A DNA stretch of 64,000 bases. It comes from Loigolactobacillus bifermentans DSM 20003. Lineage in GTDB: Bacteria > Bacillota > Bacilli > Lactobacillales > Lactobacillaceae. The notes under the pieces were generated by a model that saw nothing but the letters and a program-made list of their open reading frames with translations, made no database searches and had not been told where the DNA came from. The stretch spans positions 23,150-87,149 of the forward strand of contig NZ_AZDA01000140.1 in the NCBI RefSeq assembly GCF_001434575.1, in the 5' to 3' direction. Positions 8,071 through 17,417 of the stretch are shown here, piece by piece. The position numbers and the translations under genes were made by a program. Position 1 is the first letter of the stretch. Each line of letters opens with the position of its first letter.

Positions 8071-9225
8071 GTGGTGGAGCAAAAAAATGCTTTGTCGATC
8101 CTTCAACGACTGATCCAAATTCAGTCGATCAACCAAAATGAAGCGGCCGTTGCTGATTATATTGCGGACCTGTTTCATCCTTATGCGGCGGCGCAAGTCA
8201 CCCGGGTGGAATACAGTCCTGGCCGGACGAACTTAATTATTACCATTACTGGCACAGCCCCAGGTAAGATCCTCGGCTTTTCTGGCCATATGGATGTGGT
8301 GGCACCAGGCAACCCGCAAGCTTGGCAATACCCCCCATTTAGTGGTCAGATCACACCAGATCGGGTTTACGGGCGTGGCGCTACCGATATGAAGGGTGGC
8401 TTAGCCGCCGCGATTTGTGTGCTGTTAGACTTATTAGCCGCTGGCACCCCGTTTAAGGGCCAGATCCGCTTATTCGCCACTGTGGGTGAAGAAACCGGTG
8501 AATACGGTGCGGCACAACTCACCAAGCAAGGCTTTGCTGATGATTTGGACGCCTTGATCATCGGTGAGCCTAGCCAGTTAAAGGTGGAATACACCCATCG
8601 CGGCGTCATCGATTATACGGTGATGGCCCAAGGAAAAGGCGCGCACAGTGCCCGACCTGAATTAGGTGTGAACGCCATTGAAAAGTTATTGCAGTTTTAT
8701 CCACGCATGGCGGCCTTAATGGCGACGAAAACCGAGGTCGACCCGGTTTTAGGACCGTTACTCCATAATGTGACGCTGATTTCCGGTGGCGACCAGATCA
8801 ATAGCATCCCTGCCCGCGCCATGTTATCCGGTAACTTACGCACGATTCCTGCCTATCCCATCAAGGATCTGATGCAGGAAATGACCGCGCTGGTCACCGA
8901 ACTGAACAAAAATGAAGATACCGCGCTTAAAATCAGCTTCCATTATCCTGAAAGTCCTTTGCCCGGCAATCCTAAGGCGCCGTTTGTGCAGCTGGTGCAA
9001 AAAATTGCGGCGCAAACCTTACAACACAAAGTACCTTTAGTGGCCGATGTTGGCGCCACAGAAGCGTCAGAATACATTCACGCTGCGAAACGTTTCCCAA
9101 TCGTGATTTTTGGACCTGGTAATGATTCCAGCCATCAAGTGGACGAATATATTTTGATCAAAGATTACCTCAATGCCATTCGGATTTATCATCAAGTCAT
9201 GGTCCAGTTTTTAAACGCTGACTAA
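8071..9225 (+). CDS. ArgE/DapE family M20 deacylase
   Basis: A 384-residue cytoplasmic metallo-amidohydrolase, most like succinyl- or acetyl-diaminopimelate or N-acetylornithine deacylases. The M20 zinc-site motifs are in order: GHMDVV near residue 72, GRGATDMKGG near 108, the catalytic GEETGE near 140, a GEPS element near 170, and a dimerisation lid starting HSARPELGVNAIE. The start is GTG at 8071, preceded by AAAGGATAG; a second GTG follows directly. A lysine/cell-wall precursor role (DapE) is plausible because lactobacilli often annotate such genes so, but substrate cannot be read from sequence. It stands alone and ends at a strong terminator. Confidence 0.85.
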   Translation: MVEQKNALSILQRLIQIQSINQNEAAVADYIADLFHPYAAAQVTRVEYSPGRTNLIITITGTAPGKILGFSGHMDVVAPGNPQAWQYPPFSGQITPDRVYGRGATDMKGGLAAAICVLLDLLAAGTPFKGQIRLFATVGEETGEYGAAQLTKQGFADDLDALIIGEPSQLKVEYTHRGVIDYTVMAQGKGAHSARPELGVNAIEKLLQFYPRMAALMATKTEVDPVLGPLLHNVTLISGGDQINSIPARAMLSGNLRTIPAYPIKDLMQEMTALVTELNKNEDTALKISFHYPESPLPGNPKAPFVQLVQKIAAQTLQHKVPLVADVGATEASEYIHAAKRFPIVIFGPGNDSSHQVDEYILIKDYLNAIRIYHQVMVQFLNAD

Positions 9226-9227
9226 CC

Positions 9228-9270
9228 AAATGACCTGATTCCGTAATTTACTGGAATCAGGTCATTTTTG
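9228..9270 (+). terminator. terminator after the M20 deacylase gene
   Basis: A 15-bp perfect stem AAATGACCTGATTCC (9228-9242) with GGAATCAGGTCATTT (9253-9267), followed by T residues. Confidence 0.9.
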
Positions 9271-9447
9271 CTTGATTGGTCTGAACCAGTCAAGCTCTTT
9301 TGAAACATCAATCAAATAACAATTACCGCTATGGGGAAACTGTGCTAATCTAAAAATATCAGTCTGTTTAATGAACGATTAAACTGATTTTGACACGATC
9401 CACTTGTCGCCAAACCGTAAAAACAGCTTTTAACTGGGGAAAAAATT

Positions 9448-10581
9448 ATGACATTAACCGAAATAAGTACATCGTTTATCTTAACATTGCTCACTGACTG
9501 CCTTGTGATGGTCGGTGCGATCTCATTTTTTTATTGGCTCAATGCCAGTACCGCAGCGGCTTTTGTAGTGGCTCACCGGCGCCCGCTCGTCATACTGACA
9601 GGGTGTGGCTTTGTACTCTATTTATTGGCCCGAATTGTAAACACCCTTTACACGCAGCCAATACCACCTACACCCTATTGGTCAGCCCTGAACCTGCTGG
9701 TCATCACCGGCTACCTGCTTAACTTGCGGCTGGGCTTTCGTTGGCAAGCACCAGTGGCTGCCGGTTTGATGGCACTTTGTTATCTCATCTTCGGCGCACC
9801 TTGGTCGCTCATTGGTGGCCTTGCTGTGGTCGTTGCGGCTGGGGCGCTTTATTGGACCCAAACGCAACACAATACCCAGCAACGCCTTAAGCGGTATGCC
9901 GGCCTGATTGTCGTTGCCGCAGCCGTCCTCACACTGGTCAGTCAATTTCATTTAGGTCAGTACGACTTACAATTTTGGTTACGACAAGTCGGTGCCATGC
10001 TGGTGTTAGGCGCATTATGTTTAGAATTTGATCAACTGATGGACACAACTCGGCAACGAACCGATAAAATGCATGCACTCACCACCATTGACGAGCTGAC
10101 TGGCGTCCACAATTTTGGCACCTTTAATCAAAGATTAGATACCTTATTTACACAATTTCAAAAAGACGGCCAACCTTACTCAGTATTCGAAGGCGACTTA
10201 GACCACTTTAAACAAATTAACGATACCTACGGCCATCTTAGTGGCAATGCCGTATTACGCCAACTGGCCTTAGAACTGGATGCTTTTGCAGACACCTTGC
10301 CGTTTCCCGCAACGGCTTACCGACTGGGTGGTGAAGAAATCGCCATTATCGCCTGCACCACCTTGAATCACCAGCAAGCCATGCAAATTGGTGAACGCTT
10401 TTTGGAACTGCTCAAATTGGTGCGTTTTCCAGATGCTGACCCAAATCTGACCATTACTTGTTCGATTGGCCAAGCCCACGTGGAAAAAGGTGATTACAGT
10501 GCCAACGACGTTTACAAAAAAGCTGACCGCAACCTTTACGCTGCCAAACAAAGTGGGCGGAACCGGGTTCATGCCCAATGA
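9448..10581 (+). CDS. membrane-bound GGDEF domain protein (putative diguanylate cyclase)
   Basis: Predicted to make cyclic di-GMP from two GTP. The N-terminal ~190 residues contain about six hydrophobic segments. The C-terminal GGDEF domain starts near residue 210 (DELTGVHNFGTFNQRL), carries the metal/GTP-binding DLDHFKQINDTYGH near 250 and the active-site variant GGEEI at 294-298 (canonical GG[D/E]EF). Only the final aromatic position is replaced, by Ile, so activity is plausible but not certain. No EAL or PilZ gene lies in the window. The ATG follows GGGGAAAAAATT. An imperfect inverted repeat (TTTAAT/ATTAAA with TCAG/CTGA, 9360-9388) lies upstream. GGDEF proteins are uncommon in lactobacilli. 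Confidence 0.87.
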   Translation: MTLTEISTSFILTLLTDCLVMVGAISFFYWLNASTAAAFVVAHRRPLVILTGCGFVLYLLARIVNTLYTQPIPPTPYWSALNLLVITGYLLNLRLGFRWQAPVAAGLMALCYLIFGAPWSLIGGLAVVVAAGALYWTQTQHNTQQRLKRYAGLIVVAAAVLTLVSQFHLGQYDLQFWLRQVGAMLVLGALCLEFDQLMDTTRQRTDKMHALTTIDELTGVHNFGTFNQRLDTLFTQFQKDGQPYSVFEGDLDHFKQINDTYGHLSGNAVLRQLALELDAFADTLPFPATAYRLGGEEIAIIACTTLNHQQAMQIGERFLELLKLVRFPDADPNLTITCSIGQAHVEKGDYSANDVYKKADRNLYAAKQSGRNRVHAQ

Positions 10582-10596
10582 GCTGACACACAATCA

Positions 10597-10646
10597 GAAA
10601 TAGCCTGATGAACTTGGTTTTCAAAGTTCACAAGGCTATTTTTATT
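10597..10646. terminator. bidirectional terminator between the GGDEF and TetR genes
   Basis: AATAGCC and TGAACTT on one side pair with AAGTTCA and GGCTATT on the other (10599-10641), with A- and T-runs outside. It can end both convergent genes. Confidence 0.8.
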
Positions 10647-11215
10647 TAGTCTGATGACCGTCGTAACTGGGCTAAATACGTGGTCACCACTGCCTGAAAG
10701 CTCTCATCAGCCGTCAGCACATCTTTTTGAAAGTACCCGAGCTGGCTTAAATTAATGTACCCGTGCATGAGACTGCGTAAACTGCGGCTGGCAATTAACA
10801 GCTCACGGTCGTCCCTTACCATCGGCCGCAAGATTTTGGATAACAGATTGGTATTCTCATGGCCCGCCTCGGTTAACGCAGCATTATGAAAACTGGGGAC
10901 GGTGTTCAACAATTCGTACACCGCTGCGTGCGCCTGCGCAAATTGGCGGTAGGTCAGTGCGTACGTCATTAAGGCTGCTTCGCCGGCCTGGCCAACTAAC
11001 GCTGTGGTCAACGCTTGATTTAACGCGCGGTGTAATTGAATCGCCGTTTGGACCTGCAAATCGCGCAGATTTTTGAAATGATTATACAGCGATGGCGGCT
11101 TGATCTGCAGGCGTTCCGCAATGCGGGGAAACGTCACTTTCGTCAGCCCAAGCTCCGTCGCTAATGTCATATAAGTTGCAATAATTTTCTGTGGCGTTAA
11201 ATCTCGTTTTACCAT
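10646..11215 (-). CDS. TetR family transcriptional regulator
   Basis: A 189-residue repressor-type protein. The N-terminal helix-turn-helix is clear (VTFPRIAERLQIKPPSLYNHF, residues ~27-47). The C-terminal ligand domain resembles the WHG/TetR_C class (LTYRQFAQAHAAVYELL). The gene is divergent from an MFS exporter, with an inverted repeat exactly between the two, so it probably represses the exporter and itself and is released by a toxic ligand. No strong ribosome site other than AGGTGAG is seen before the ATG. The ligand is unknown. Confidence 0.9.
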   Translation of the reverse strand: MVKRDLTPQKIIATYMTLATELGLTKVTFPRIAERLQIKPPSLYNHFKNLRDLQVQTAIQLHRALNQALTTALVGQAGEAALMTYALTYRQFAQAHAAVYELLNTVPSFHNAALTEAGHENTNLLSKILRPMVRDDRELLIASRSLRSLMHGYINLSQLGYFQKDVLTADESFQAVVTTYLAQLRRSSD

Positions 11216-11255
11216 TTGCTCACCTTCTCGATGCTATTTTAGCATAGCTCACACA

Positions 11256-11300
11256 AAACTACTAACAGAAGTTGACAGACTACGATTAGTAGTTTATAGT
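11256..11300 (+). promoter_or_regulatory. promoter of the MFS exporter with embedded TetR operator
   Basis: A consensus -35 TTGACA (11272-11277), a 17-base spacer and TATAGT (11295-11300) face the MFS gene. The promoter is straddled by a perfect 10-bp inverted repeat, AAACTACTAA (11256-11265) and TTAGTAGTTT (11286-11295), the likely TetR operator. Binding would block the polymerase directly. Confidence 0.8.
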
Positions 11301-11328
11301 TTGGACGATTAGAAAGAAGGCGACTGAC

Positions 11329-12558
11329 GTGCGCACCTTGCGGCAAAAATTGACCCACTTCGAGCTCTGGCAACGTGATCTTGTGATCCTCTGGTTTGGC
11401 AGCTTTATGACTGGCATTGGCGGCAGCCTGATTGCCCCTTTTCTCTCGCTGTACATCGACACCCTGGGCACTTTTACCAAACAACAATTGAATTTTCAAA
11501 GTGGTTTGATCTTCGCCAGTACCTACCTGATGACCGCAATTGTATCCCCACTTTGGGGGAAGCTAGCGGATCAATACGGTCGGCGGCCAATGCTGATTCG
11601 GGCCAGCGCCGGCATGGCAATCACCATTTTTCTAATGGGGTTTGTCACTAACACCTGGCAGCTGTTGCTGTTGCGCTTGCTGCTAGGCGCCTTTTCGGGT
11701 TTCACTAGCAACTCGATTGCCCTGATGGCCATTATCACCCCGAAGGAAAAATCCGGACAGGTGCTGGGCACCTTATCCACCAGCACCGTTGCGGGAATGC
11801 TGCTAGGCCCGCTAGCCGGCGGTATTATTGTGGCCCACACAGGCTACCGCGTTGTCTTCTGGCTCACCGGCGTGATCATGTTGCTTGTGTTTCTGCTGAC
11901 GATTTGCTTGGTACAGGAATACTTTACCCGACACACCGACCAGCCAGCCCCTTCTTTTAAAGCGGTGCGACAAAGCCTGCCCCAGCCCCGCATTATTCTC
12001 GGCATGGTGCTTACTACAATGATTATCCAAATCACCGATAAGTCGATTTCACCTATTTTAAGCTTGTACGTGCGGGAACTGGTTCAGCAGCCTGGTCAAG
12101 TCACGATTTTTAGTGGCATCGTTGCCTCGGCGCCAGGCCTGGTCATGCTCTTTTTTGCACCACTGTTTGGCCGTATTGGGGATCGTATTGGCCAGTATAA
12201 AATCCTACTATTTGGCCTGATTGCCTCTTTGCTTTTTTACCTGCTGCTGGGATTGACCCACAATATTTGGCAAGTCATCACGCTACGCCTGTTGATCGGC
12301 ATCAGTGATGCTGCACTAGCCCCTAGCGTCCAAATCATCCTTTCGAAAAATACGCCGGTTGCGGTGACAGGCCGTATTTTCAGTTATAACCAAACCATGC
12401 AATCGGTAGGTGCGATCATCGGCCCGCTGATTGGCGCCACCGTCGCGGCAAGCAGCGGTTACCGTTACATCTTTTTCTCCGCCGCTATTTTCATTAGCCT
12501 CAACTTATTAAACTACTTCAGTAACTTCCACCAGCTTAAAACGGAAAGCAACGGTTAA
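11329..12558 (+). CDS. MFS multidrug efflux transporter
   Basis: A 409-residue, roughly twelve-segment drug:H+ antiporter of the DHA1 type. Motif A appears after the second membrane helix (GKLADQYGRRPML, residues ~80) and again in the second half (GRIGDRIGQYKIL). A GPLAGGIIVAHTGYR element around residue 160 fits antiporter motif C. The start is GTG at 11329, with AAGAAGG upstream. It is divergent from and probably repressed by the TetR protein. The substrate cannot be predicted. Confidence 0.88.
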   Translation: MRTLRQKLTHFELWQRDLVILWFGSFMTGIGGSLIAPFLSLYIDTLGTFTKQQLNFQSGLIFASTYLMTAIVSPLWGKLADQYGRRPMLIRASAGMAITIFLMGFVTNTWQLLLLRLLLGAFSGFTSNSIALMAIITPKEKSGQVLGTLSTSTVAGMLLGPLAGGIIVAHTGYRVVFWLTGVIMLLVFLLTICLVQEYFTRHTDQPAPSFKAVRQSLPQPRIILGMVLTTMIIQITDKSISPILSLYVRELVQQPGQVTIFSGIVASAPGLVMLFFAPLFGRIGDRIGQYKILLFGLIASLLFYLLLGLTHNIWQVITLRLLIGISDAALAPSVQIILSKNTPVAVTGRIFSYNQTMQSVGAIIGPLIGATVAASSGYRYIFFSAAIFISLNLLNYFSNFHQLKTESNG

Positions 12559-12598
12559 ATTGCCTTGCCTTTCAGAAGGCTAACCTAAAACGACTACG

Positions 12599-12645
12599 CA
12601 AAAAAGCAGGTCTTTCATCAACTGATGAAAAGCCTGCTTTTCGAT
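12599..12645. terminator. bidirectional terminator between the MFS and phosphatase genes
   Basis: AAAGCAGG..TTTCATCA pairs with TGATGAAA..CCTGCTTT around 12600-12642, with A- and T-runs on both sides. It serves convergent genes. Confidence 0.82.
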
Positions 12646-13451
12646 TATTGTAAATAAAGTTGCTGTAAATCTCGAATATCTCCGGCACTCAGGGCCAATT
12701 CCTGCTGCAAGAATGCTGACACACTGCCGGCTTCAGCTTTAATTTCTTTTAAAGCGGTATTTAAATAATCCGGATGGACTGTTAACAAAGCATGGATATT
12801 TTGGAGCACATCTTCTGAAGCATCGGCAGCTTTTAATTCTGCCAACCGTTTTTCAATGTGCGGCGCAGCCGTTTGATTCGTTAAGAGATAATCTTGCCAA
12901 ATCACTTCCGGCGCCACCCCTAATGCCGTTTCAAACAAAACAGCGCCTAACCCAGTCCGATCTTTACCTGCGGTACAATGGAACAAAACCGCTTCGTCTG
13001 GATTGGTATTACTTAACAAGGTTGCAAAAAACTGCCGGTAAGTTTGCTTGGCATGCGGATCTGCTACTAAATTATGATAAACCTGCAACATGTGCTGGTG
13101 GGCACTGTTCGGTTGATTTTGATAACGTTGCTTTAATTCATCAATGGTCTGTGAATTTTGCGTTTGATCATAGTCAAAAACAGGTCGATATTGGTAAACG
13201 GCTTGATCAGGAACCCGATCTGGCTGCCGTTCCACTTCATCCCGTGACCGAAAATCCACATCCCAGCGAACCCCATAATCAGTTAAAAAGGCGAGATCAT
13301 GGGCATCTAAGTTGCCTAAAAGCCCCGAACGCAACACTTTATGCGTTTTGATCTGCCGACCATCTTGCGTCGGGTACCCGCCTAATTCACGGAAGTTATC
13401 ACCAGTGGTAATGGGAAGCGCTTGGGGGTGCAATGCTGTTTTTTCTTGCAT
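12645..13451 (-). CDS. tyrosine-protein phosphatase (Y_phosphatase3 family)
   Basis: A ~268-residue cytoplasmic phosphatase of the atypical dual-specificity/lipid phosphatase group common in lactobacilli. The P-loop HCTAGKDRTG (CX5R) is near residue 160. The N-terminal NFRELGGYPTQDGRQIKTHKVLRSG block and the DFRSRDEVERQPD block are typical of the family. The ATG at 13451 is chosen; an in-frame TTG at 13463 abuts AGCAGG and gives a four-residue longer form, so the start is uncertain. Substrates could be phosphotyrosine or phosphoinositide-like. No operon partner. Confidence 0.87.
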   Translation of the reverse strand: MQEKTALHPQALPITTGDNFRELGGYPTQDGRQIKTHKVLRSGLLGNLDAHDLAFLTDYGVRWDVDFRSRDEVERQPDRVPDQAVYQYRPVFDYDQTQNSQTIDELKQRYQNQPNSAHQHMLQVYHNLVADPHAKQTYRQFFATLLSNTNPDEAVLFHCTAGKDRTGLGAVLFETALGVAPEVIWQDYLLTNQTAAPHIEKRLAELKAADASEDVLQNIHALLTVHPDYLNTALKEIKAEAGSVSAFLQQELALSAGDIRDLQQLYLQ

Positions 13452-13533
13452 AGGACGAATCAACCTGCTTTCTCAAATAGAATTTGTTGCTATTTCACTC
13501 TATCAGATTTGACGCCACTTGACAAAAGCTTAG

Positions 13534-14070
13534 CTAAATCGAACTTGATGTACTGTCCGTATCACTGGTGTTGGTATTGTCTGTGCTACCCGTTGGGAAA
13601 AAGTATTTTTGTAGCAACTGCTCACCAACTTGTGGTGTTTTCGTGATCATGGCCTGGGCCACCACTGATTCCTTTAGCTGCGCCTGCCATTGTGCGTTGG
13701 GAATTACGGTGCTGACCAACAACACCACAAACAAAATCAAATAAGTGATCACTACTCCGACGGCGCCGCCGGCAATGCTATTCACTTGTTTGATCACCGG
13801 CAAAAATGTGACCACCCGCGACAAGCGCCCTAAATAATGAATGGCGATCCAGCCAATACTGGTGAGTAACATAAACGCCACACTATACGAGACGCTAGCC
13901 AACGTCAACCACCGCTCTAGCTGTGCCCCTAACGCACTGGCATAAGTCCGGGCAAAAACCAAAACTAAAATATAACCGGCGGCATAAATCAATTCTAACA
14001 CCAGCCCGCGCCGAAACCCGCGGAACAGGGCATGCCCCAGTAAAATTAAGATTACAATGGTTAAAATCAT
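13534..14070 (-). CDS. CvpA family membrane protein
   Basis: A 178-residue protein with four predicted membrane helices and the CvpA signature arrangement (GFRRGLVLELIYAAGYIL near residue 20; SIAGGAVGVVITYLILFV near 100). CvpA was first described as a colicin V production factor; in Firmicutes its role is unclear and may concern envelope integrity. The C-terminal ~20 residues are Ser/Thr/Asp-rich and low-complexity. It is probably monocistronic. Confidence 0.85.
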   Translation of the reverse strand: MILTIVILILLGHALFRGFRRGLVLELIYAAGYILVLVFARTYASALGAQLERWLTLASVSYSVAFMLLTSIGWIAIHYLGRLSRVVTFLPVIKQVNSIAGGAVGVVITYLILFVVLLVSTVIPNAQWQAQLKESVVAQAMITKTPQVGEQLLQKYFFPTGSTDNTNTSDTDSTSSSI

Positions 14071-14173
14071 GTCATCGACCTCATTTTAAAATTCAAAGTT
14101 GCGAACAGTTTAATGCTAACTTTAGCATATCCGCTAATGAATAAAACCTGCTTAAGACCGATTTCGTAAAAAC

Positions 14174-14857
14174 TTAGGATCTCAATTGTGGCAGTAGATT
14201 TTGAAATACAATTTCATAACCAGCCGGCAATAAATGCGCCCCATCAAACGTTAAATCGGCTTTTAGATTGCCATCTGTATCGGTTAACCCGGCATTGGCA
14301 TTATAAAAAACCGCATGGTGCTGCTGCGCCAACGTCGCCACTTTTTGATTGGCTGCTGTAAGGGTGACATTAGAACGACGGGCGTATAAATGGTCGTGTG
14401 TCGCTTTTTTGCCACCAAAGTCGGCCTGTGTATTCACCGGATAATACGCCAACACCGTGATTTGCGCGGTGGGCAACTGCACATGGACTTGCTCTAAAAT
14501 AGCAGCGTAATTGGCTAAAAATTGTTGCTCGGGCACGCCAAACCCAATATCGTTTGACCCAATGTTAATCACCAATTGGCTGGGCTTTAAGTCGAAAATC
14601 AACGTTTGCAAATGCGCCAATACGTCGGCTGTGGTTGTGGCGCGAATCCCGCGATTGTACAGTTGTTTGGTTAACCCCAAGTTGGCCTTGTGCTGAAACT
14701 GTTCGACTGGAAATAATTCCATTAAGGATGACCCGACAAAAACGATTTGGCCTGGTATCACCGTCCGATTAGCCTGTGCATAGTTTGCCCGTAATTGATC
14801 CTGGAATGCTTTGATTTTCGGGTTAAGATCCGTTAATTGTTGTGTTCGTGTCATCAT
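14174..14857 (-). CDS. SGNH/GDSL-type esterase
   Basis: A 227-residue hydrolase. All SGNH blocks are visible: block I VGSSLMELF near residue 41 (nucleophile Ser), block II Gly in NRGIRATTTADV, block III GSNDIG near residue 99, and block V DGAHLLPAGY (Asp/His) near 207. No signal peptide, so it is likely a cytoplasmic esterase or lysophospholipase-like enzyme acting on acyl or acetyl groups. GGAGG precedes tandem ATG codons. It is divergent from a MarR gene with a palindrome in the shared spacer, suggesting co-regulation. Confidence 0.88.
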   Translation of the reverse strand: MMTRTQQLTDLNPKIKAFQDQLRANYAQANRTVIPGQIVFVGSSLMELFPVEQFQHKANLGLTKQLYNRGIRATTTADVLAHLQTLIFDLKPSQLVINIGSNDIGFGVPEQQFLANYAAILEQVHVQLPTAQITVLAYYPVNTQADFGGKKATHDHLYARRSNVTLTAANQKVATLAQQHHAVFYNANAGLTDTDGNLKADLTFDGAHLLPAGYEIVFQNLLPQLRS

Positions 14858-14883
14858 TTTAAAATTACCTCCATATAGTTCGT

Positions 14884-14902
14884 ATAACTAACAGTTAGAT
14901 AT
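14884..14902. promoter_or_regulatory. probable MarR operator in the esterase/marR spacer
   Basis: CTAACAGTTAG (14888-14898) is a perfect 11-bp palindrome, extended by ATA and TAT to 19 bp with single mismatched steps. Related AACAGTTTGTT and CTAACTATT sequences follow toward the marR gene. Placement between divergent genes suggests an operator. Confidence 0.6.
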
Positions 14903-14982
14903 ACTACGTTTTAATAGTTGATTTGTCAAACAGTTTGTTATTCTAACTATTTATCTGTTAAACTAAATGTGAGGTGAAACAA

Positions 14983-15396
14983 ATGAATACTGTCACTGAA
15001 ATTAGCCATACCCTGCGCCAGATTCAACGACAACAACAAACTTGGTTGCAGCATGCCTTAGCCGATACTGGGGTTACCGTTCAACAAGCCATTACCTTAC
15101 AATTCATCGGCCAGCAGCCTGGCTTGATTCAAAAAGACGTGGTCAATGTCATGCACCGCCGTGCTGCCACGGTTTCAGCTTTCCTTAAAAAATTGGAAAC
15201 TGCTGGCTTGATTCATCGAGAAATTCCGGTTGATAATTCGCGCAATAAGCAAATTTTCCTAACCCCGACTGGTGAACAAGTGGTGGCCACTTTTCAAAAA
15301 CGCCGCCAGCAAGCCGAATTACGTTTGGTGCACGGCCTAGACACTACTCAACAAGCGGCCTTACTAGCGCTACTGAAACAAATCACGGCAGACTAA
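14983..15396 (+). CDS. MarR family transcriptional regulator
   Basis: A 137-residue winged-helix regulator, likely controlling the divergent SGNH esterase gene. The HTH region GLIQKDVVNVMHRRAATVSAFL and the wing with PVDNSRNKQIFLTPTGEQV are typical of the family. The ATG at 14983 is supported by GAGGTG six bases upstream; a GTG three codons earlier overlaps that site and is less likely. It ends in a strong bidirectional terminator. Confidence 0.9.
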   Translation: MNTVTEISHTLRQIQRQQQTWLQHALADTGVTVQQAITLQFIGQQPGLIQKDVVNVMHRRAATVSAFLKKLETAGLIHREIPVDNSRNKQIFLTPTGEQVVATFQKRRQQAELRLVHGLDTTQQAALLALLKQITAD

Positions 15397-15440
15397 AATA
15401 ACCCGCAAAGTGACCCATTCGCCACTTTGCGGGTTATTTT
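15395..15440. terminator. bidirectional terminator
   Basis: An 18-bp perfect stem, AAAATAACCCGCAAAGTG (15395-15412) with CACTTTGCGGGTTATTTT (15423-15440), between convergent genes. Confidence 0.92.
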
Positions 15441-15452
15441 GAGTGTATCACT

Positions 15453-17294
15453 CTAAAACGCGCCACCTCCGGAACCGCCGCCAAAACCACCGGAGCTGCC
15501 ACCGCTAAAGCCACCACTACTGCCGCTACTGCTACTTTGAATGCCGGTGCTAAAGTCGGTGTTAAATTGGCCAACAAAGCTGTCCCGCCCAAAATCACCG
15601 GCGAAAAACAGCGGATAGTAAAGTGGCATGGCCGTTTGTAAGGTATTATCGTCAAATCGCGTACGCATGGCCTTGATCACTTGTTTCGCACTGCCAAAGG
15701 CCACCGCGTAGGGTAGGATTTGTTCCCACAAGATCAAATCACTGACTTGTTTTTGCTCGAAATGGCCAATATCATGTAACATGCGCTTAAAGCCTTTCAG
15801 GGCATCCACTTCAAGCTCGCCGGCTTGATTATACGGTGACAAATGCCACAGCCGGTAAAACGCCAATCCTAAACTACTGCCTAACAATAACAAGGCTAGG
15901 CCCATTAAAATTGGCCGCCAAACCCCTGCGCTAAAAGCAGCCGCAATCAAGGCGCCTAAGGTTGGCACTAGGTTCAAACTGCCCAACAACCAACCGTGCG
16001 TGCGAATCGCCGCATTGTGCGTGTCGTAATAGCCTAACCCTTTAATGATCCGTTCCTGACGCCGCTGCCATTTTTCAAACTGCGTGGCCAACGGATTGGT
16101 ACTTTTCTTTTGACCGTAAGTTCGAATTTGGGCCATGGTCACGGTATAGTTCATTTTGGCGCTGGTCTGCCGCCCAACTGTTTGGAACAAATAGCGCAAC
16201 AACGGTTCTTCTCGGTGTGCAGCGGTTAACTTACCGGTTTGCGTTAACCGATAAGTGGTTTTTCGGCCGCTTTTTTCAGGTTGAATCATGATTTCACCTG
16301 CCGCTGCTAATTCCAATAACCAGGCGGTGAGCCCTTTTGTGTCCGGCGCCCCTTGTGCCAAAAGCCCTTGCGCTTGTGCAGCTGGCAAGTTCGGAATTTC
16401 AAAATTGTGCACCGGTGGCCCTTGCTTGACGCGATGTGCTGGATGCTTGTGGAACCAGCGACCTTGGTACACTAAATGGCCCAACGCCAGCGCCAGCAAC
16501 ACAACACTGACGAGCACTGGGATCAACTGCGCCCGCTGGCGCCGTTGATTGGCCTGCCGCGCCAACTGCGCTTCTTGCCGCTGCACGGTTTTTAACCGCT
16601 GGGCGTCCCGCTGTTTGGTGGCCAGCGGCGTCACGTTAGTTGGAAACACCAGGTGACTTTCAACAAAGGTGTGCGCCGGCACCCGGTTTACTTGCATGAC
16701 CACCCGGCCTGCTTGCCGCTTAACCTGCGTGGTGCCACTTAACGGGCCGTGGGTCCAAGCTTGCAACTTAGGCACATTTTGGCGTGGCAGTTGCACCGTG
16801 ATTTTCACCTGATGCAGCGGCACTTCCCACCCTGTCCCAATGATCTTCCAATTCAACTCGGCGGTATCCGCCCAATTGGTCACCACATCTTTCAAAGTGT
16901 AGCGATACAAAAACGTCACGTTGTCATTATGCGCAGGATAATAGACCTTGAATTTCACATTTTTCGCTGTCCGCGTGGTGCTGTAAGTTTGCGGCAGCTC
17001 ACTTGGACTGGCCGTTAACCGTTGCAACCGTTCCCCTTTCAGCACAAATAATGACGGGTTTGACAAGCCGCCGGTGCCGGCAACATCCTGTTGATAGTAC
17101 ACCCCATTAAATGCCCCATCAAAATCATAGGTCACCCGCTGTGCCACTTGCGCGTTGCCATTTTTCTGAACGTTCACTTGAATGTTGTAGTCCGTGATCT
17201 CATAACTGCGGGCTTGCACTTGCGTGGTCTGCCAGCTAAACCCGAGCAGCAGCCCGAATAGTACGCCCCACAATCGGCCCCAATATTGTCGCAT
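15453..17294 (-). CDS. DUF2207 family membrane protein
   Basis: A 613-residue envelope protein. It has a signal sequence (residues 1-28, ending VQA), an extracytoplasmic DUF2207 domain (YEITDYNIQVNVQKNGNAQV start), a membrane helix near residue 260, a cytoplasmic stretch, paired membrane helices near 440-480, and a Gly/Ser-rich C-terminal tail (GGSSGGFGGGSGGGAF). This is the standard DUF2207 layout in Firmicutes. Function is unknown. It is monocistronic. Confidence 0.9.
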   Translation of the reverse strand: MRQYWGRLWGVLFGLLLGFSWQTTQVQARSYEITDYNIQVNVQKNGNAQVAQRVTYDFDGAFNGVYYQQDVAGTGGLSNPSLFVLKGERLQRLTASPSELPQTYSTTRTAKNVKFKVYYPAHNDNVTFLYRYTLKDVVTNWADTAELNWKIIGTGWEVPLHQVKITVQLPRQNVPKLQAWTHGPLSGTTQVKRQAGRVVMQVNRVPAHTFVESHLVFPTNVTPLATKQRDAQRLKTVQRQEAQLARQANQRRQRAQLIPVLVSVVLLALALGHLVYQGRWFHKHPAHRVKQGPPVHNFEIPNLPAAQAQGLLAQGAPDTKGLTAWLLELAAAGEIMIQPEKSGRKTTYRLTQTGKLTAAHREEPLLRYLFQTVGRQTSAKMNYTVTMAQIRTYGQKKSTNPLATQFEKWQRRQERIIKGLGYYDTHNAAIRTHGWLLGSLNLVPTLGALIAAAFSAGVWRPILMGLALLLLGSSLGLAFYRLWHLSPYNQAGELEVDALKGFKRMLHDIGHFEQKQVSDLILWEQILPYAVAFGSAKQVIKAMRTRFDDNTLQTAMPLYYPLFFAGDFGRDSFVGQFNTDFSTGIQSSSSGSSGGFSGGSSGGFGGGSGGGAF

Positions 17295-17417
17295 AACCCC
17301 ACCCCTTTTTTGGTCGTTGCCTTATTTTACCATGGTTTAAACTGGCTTTCGCCACAAAATCCGCCTAAACTTAAGTTAGAAATGATAGCGTTTTCAAAAA
17401 ACAAAGGAGGAATCCCG

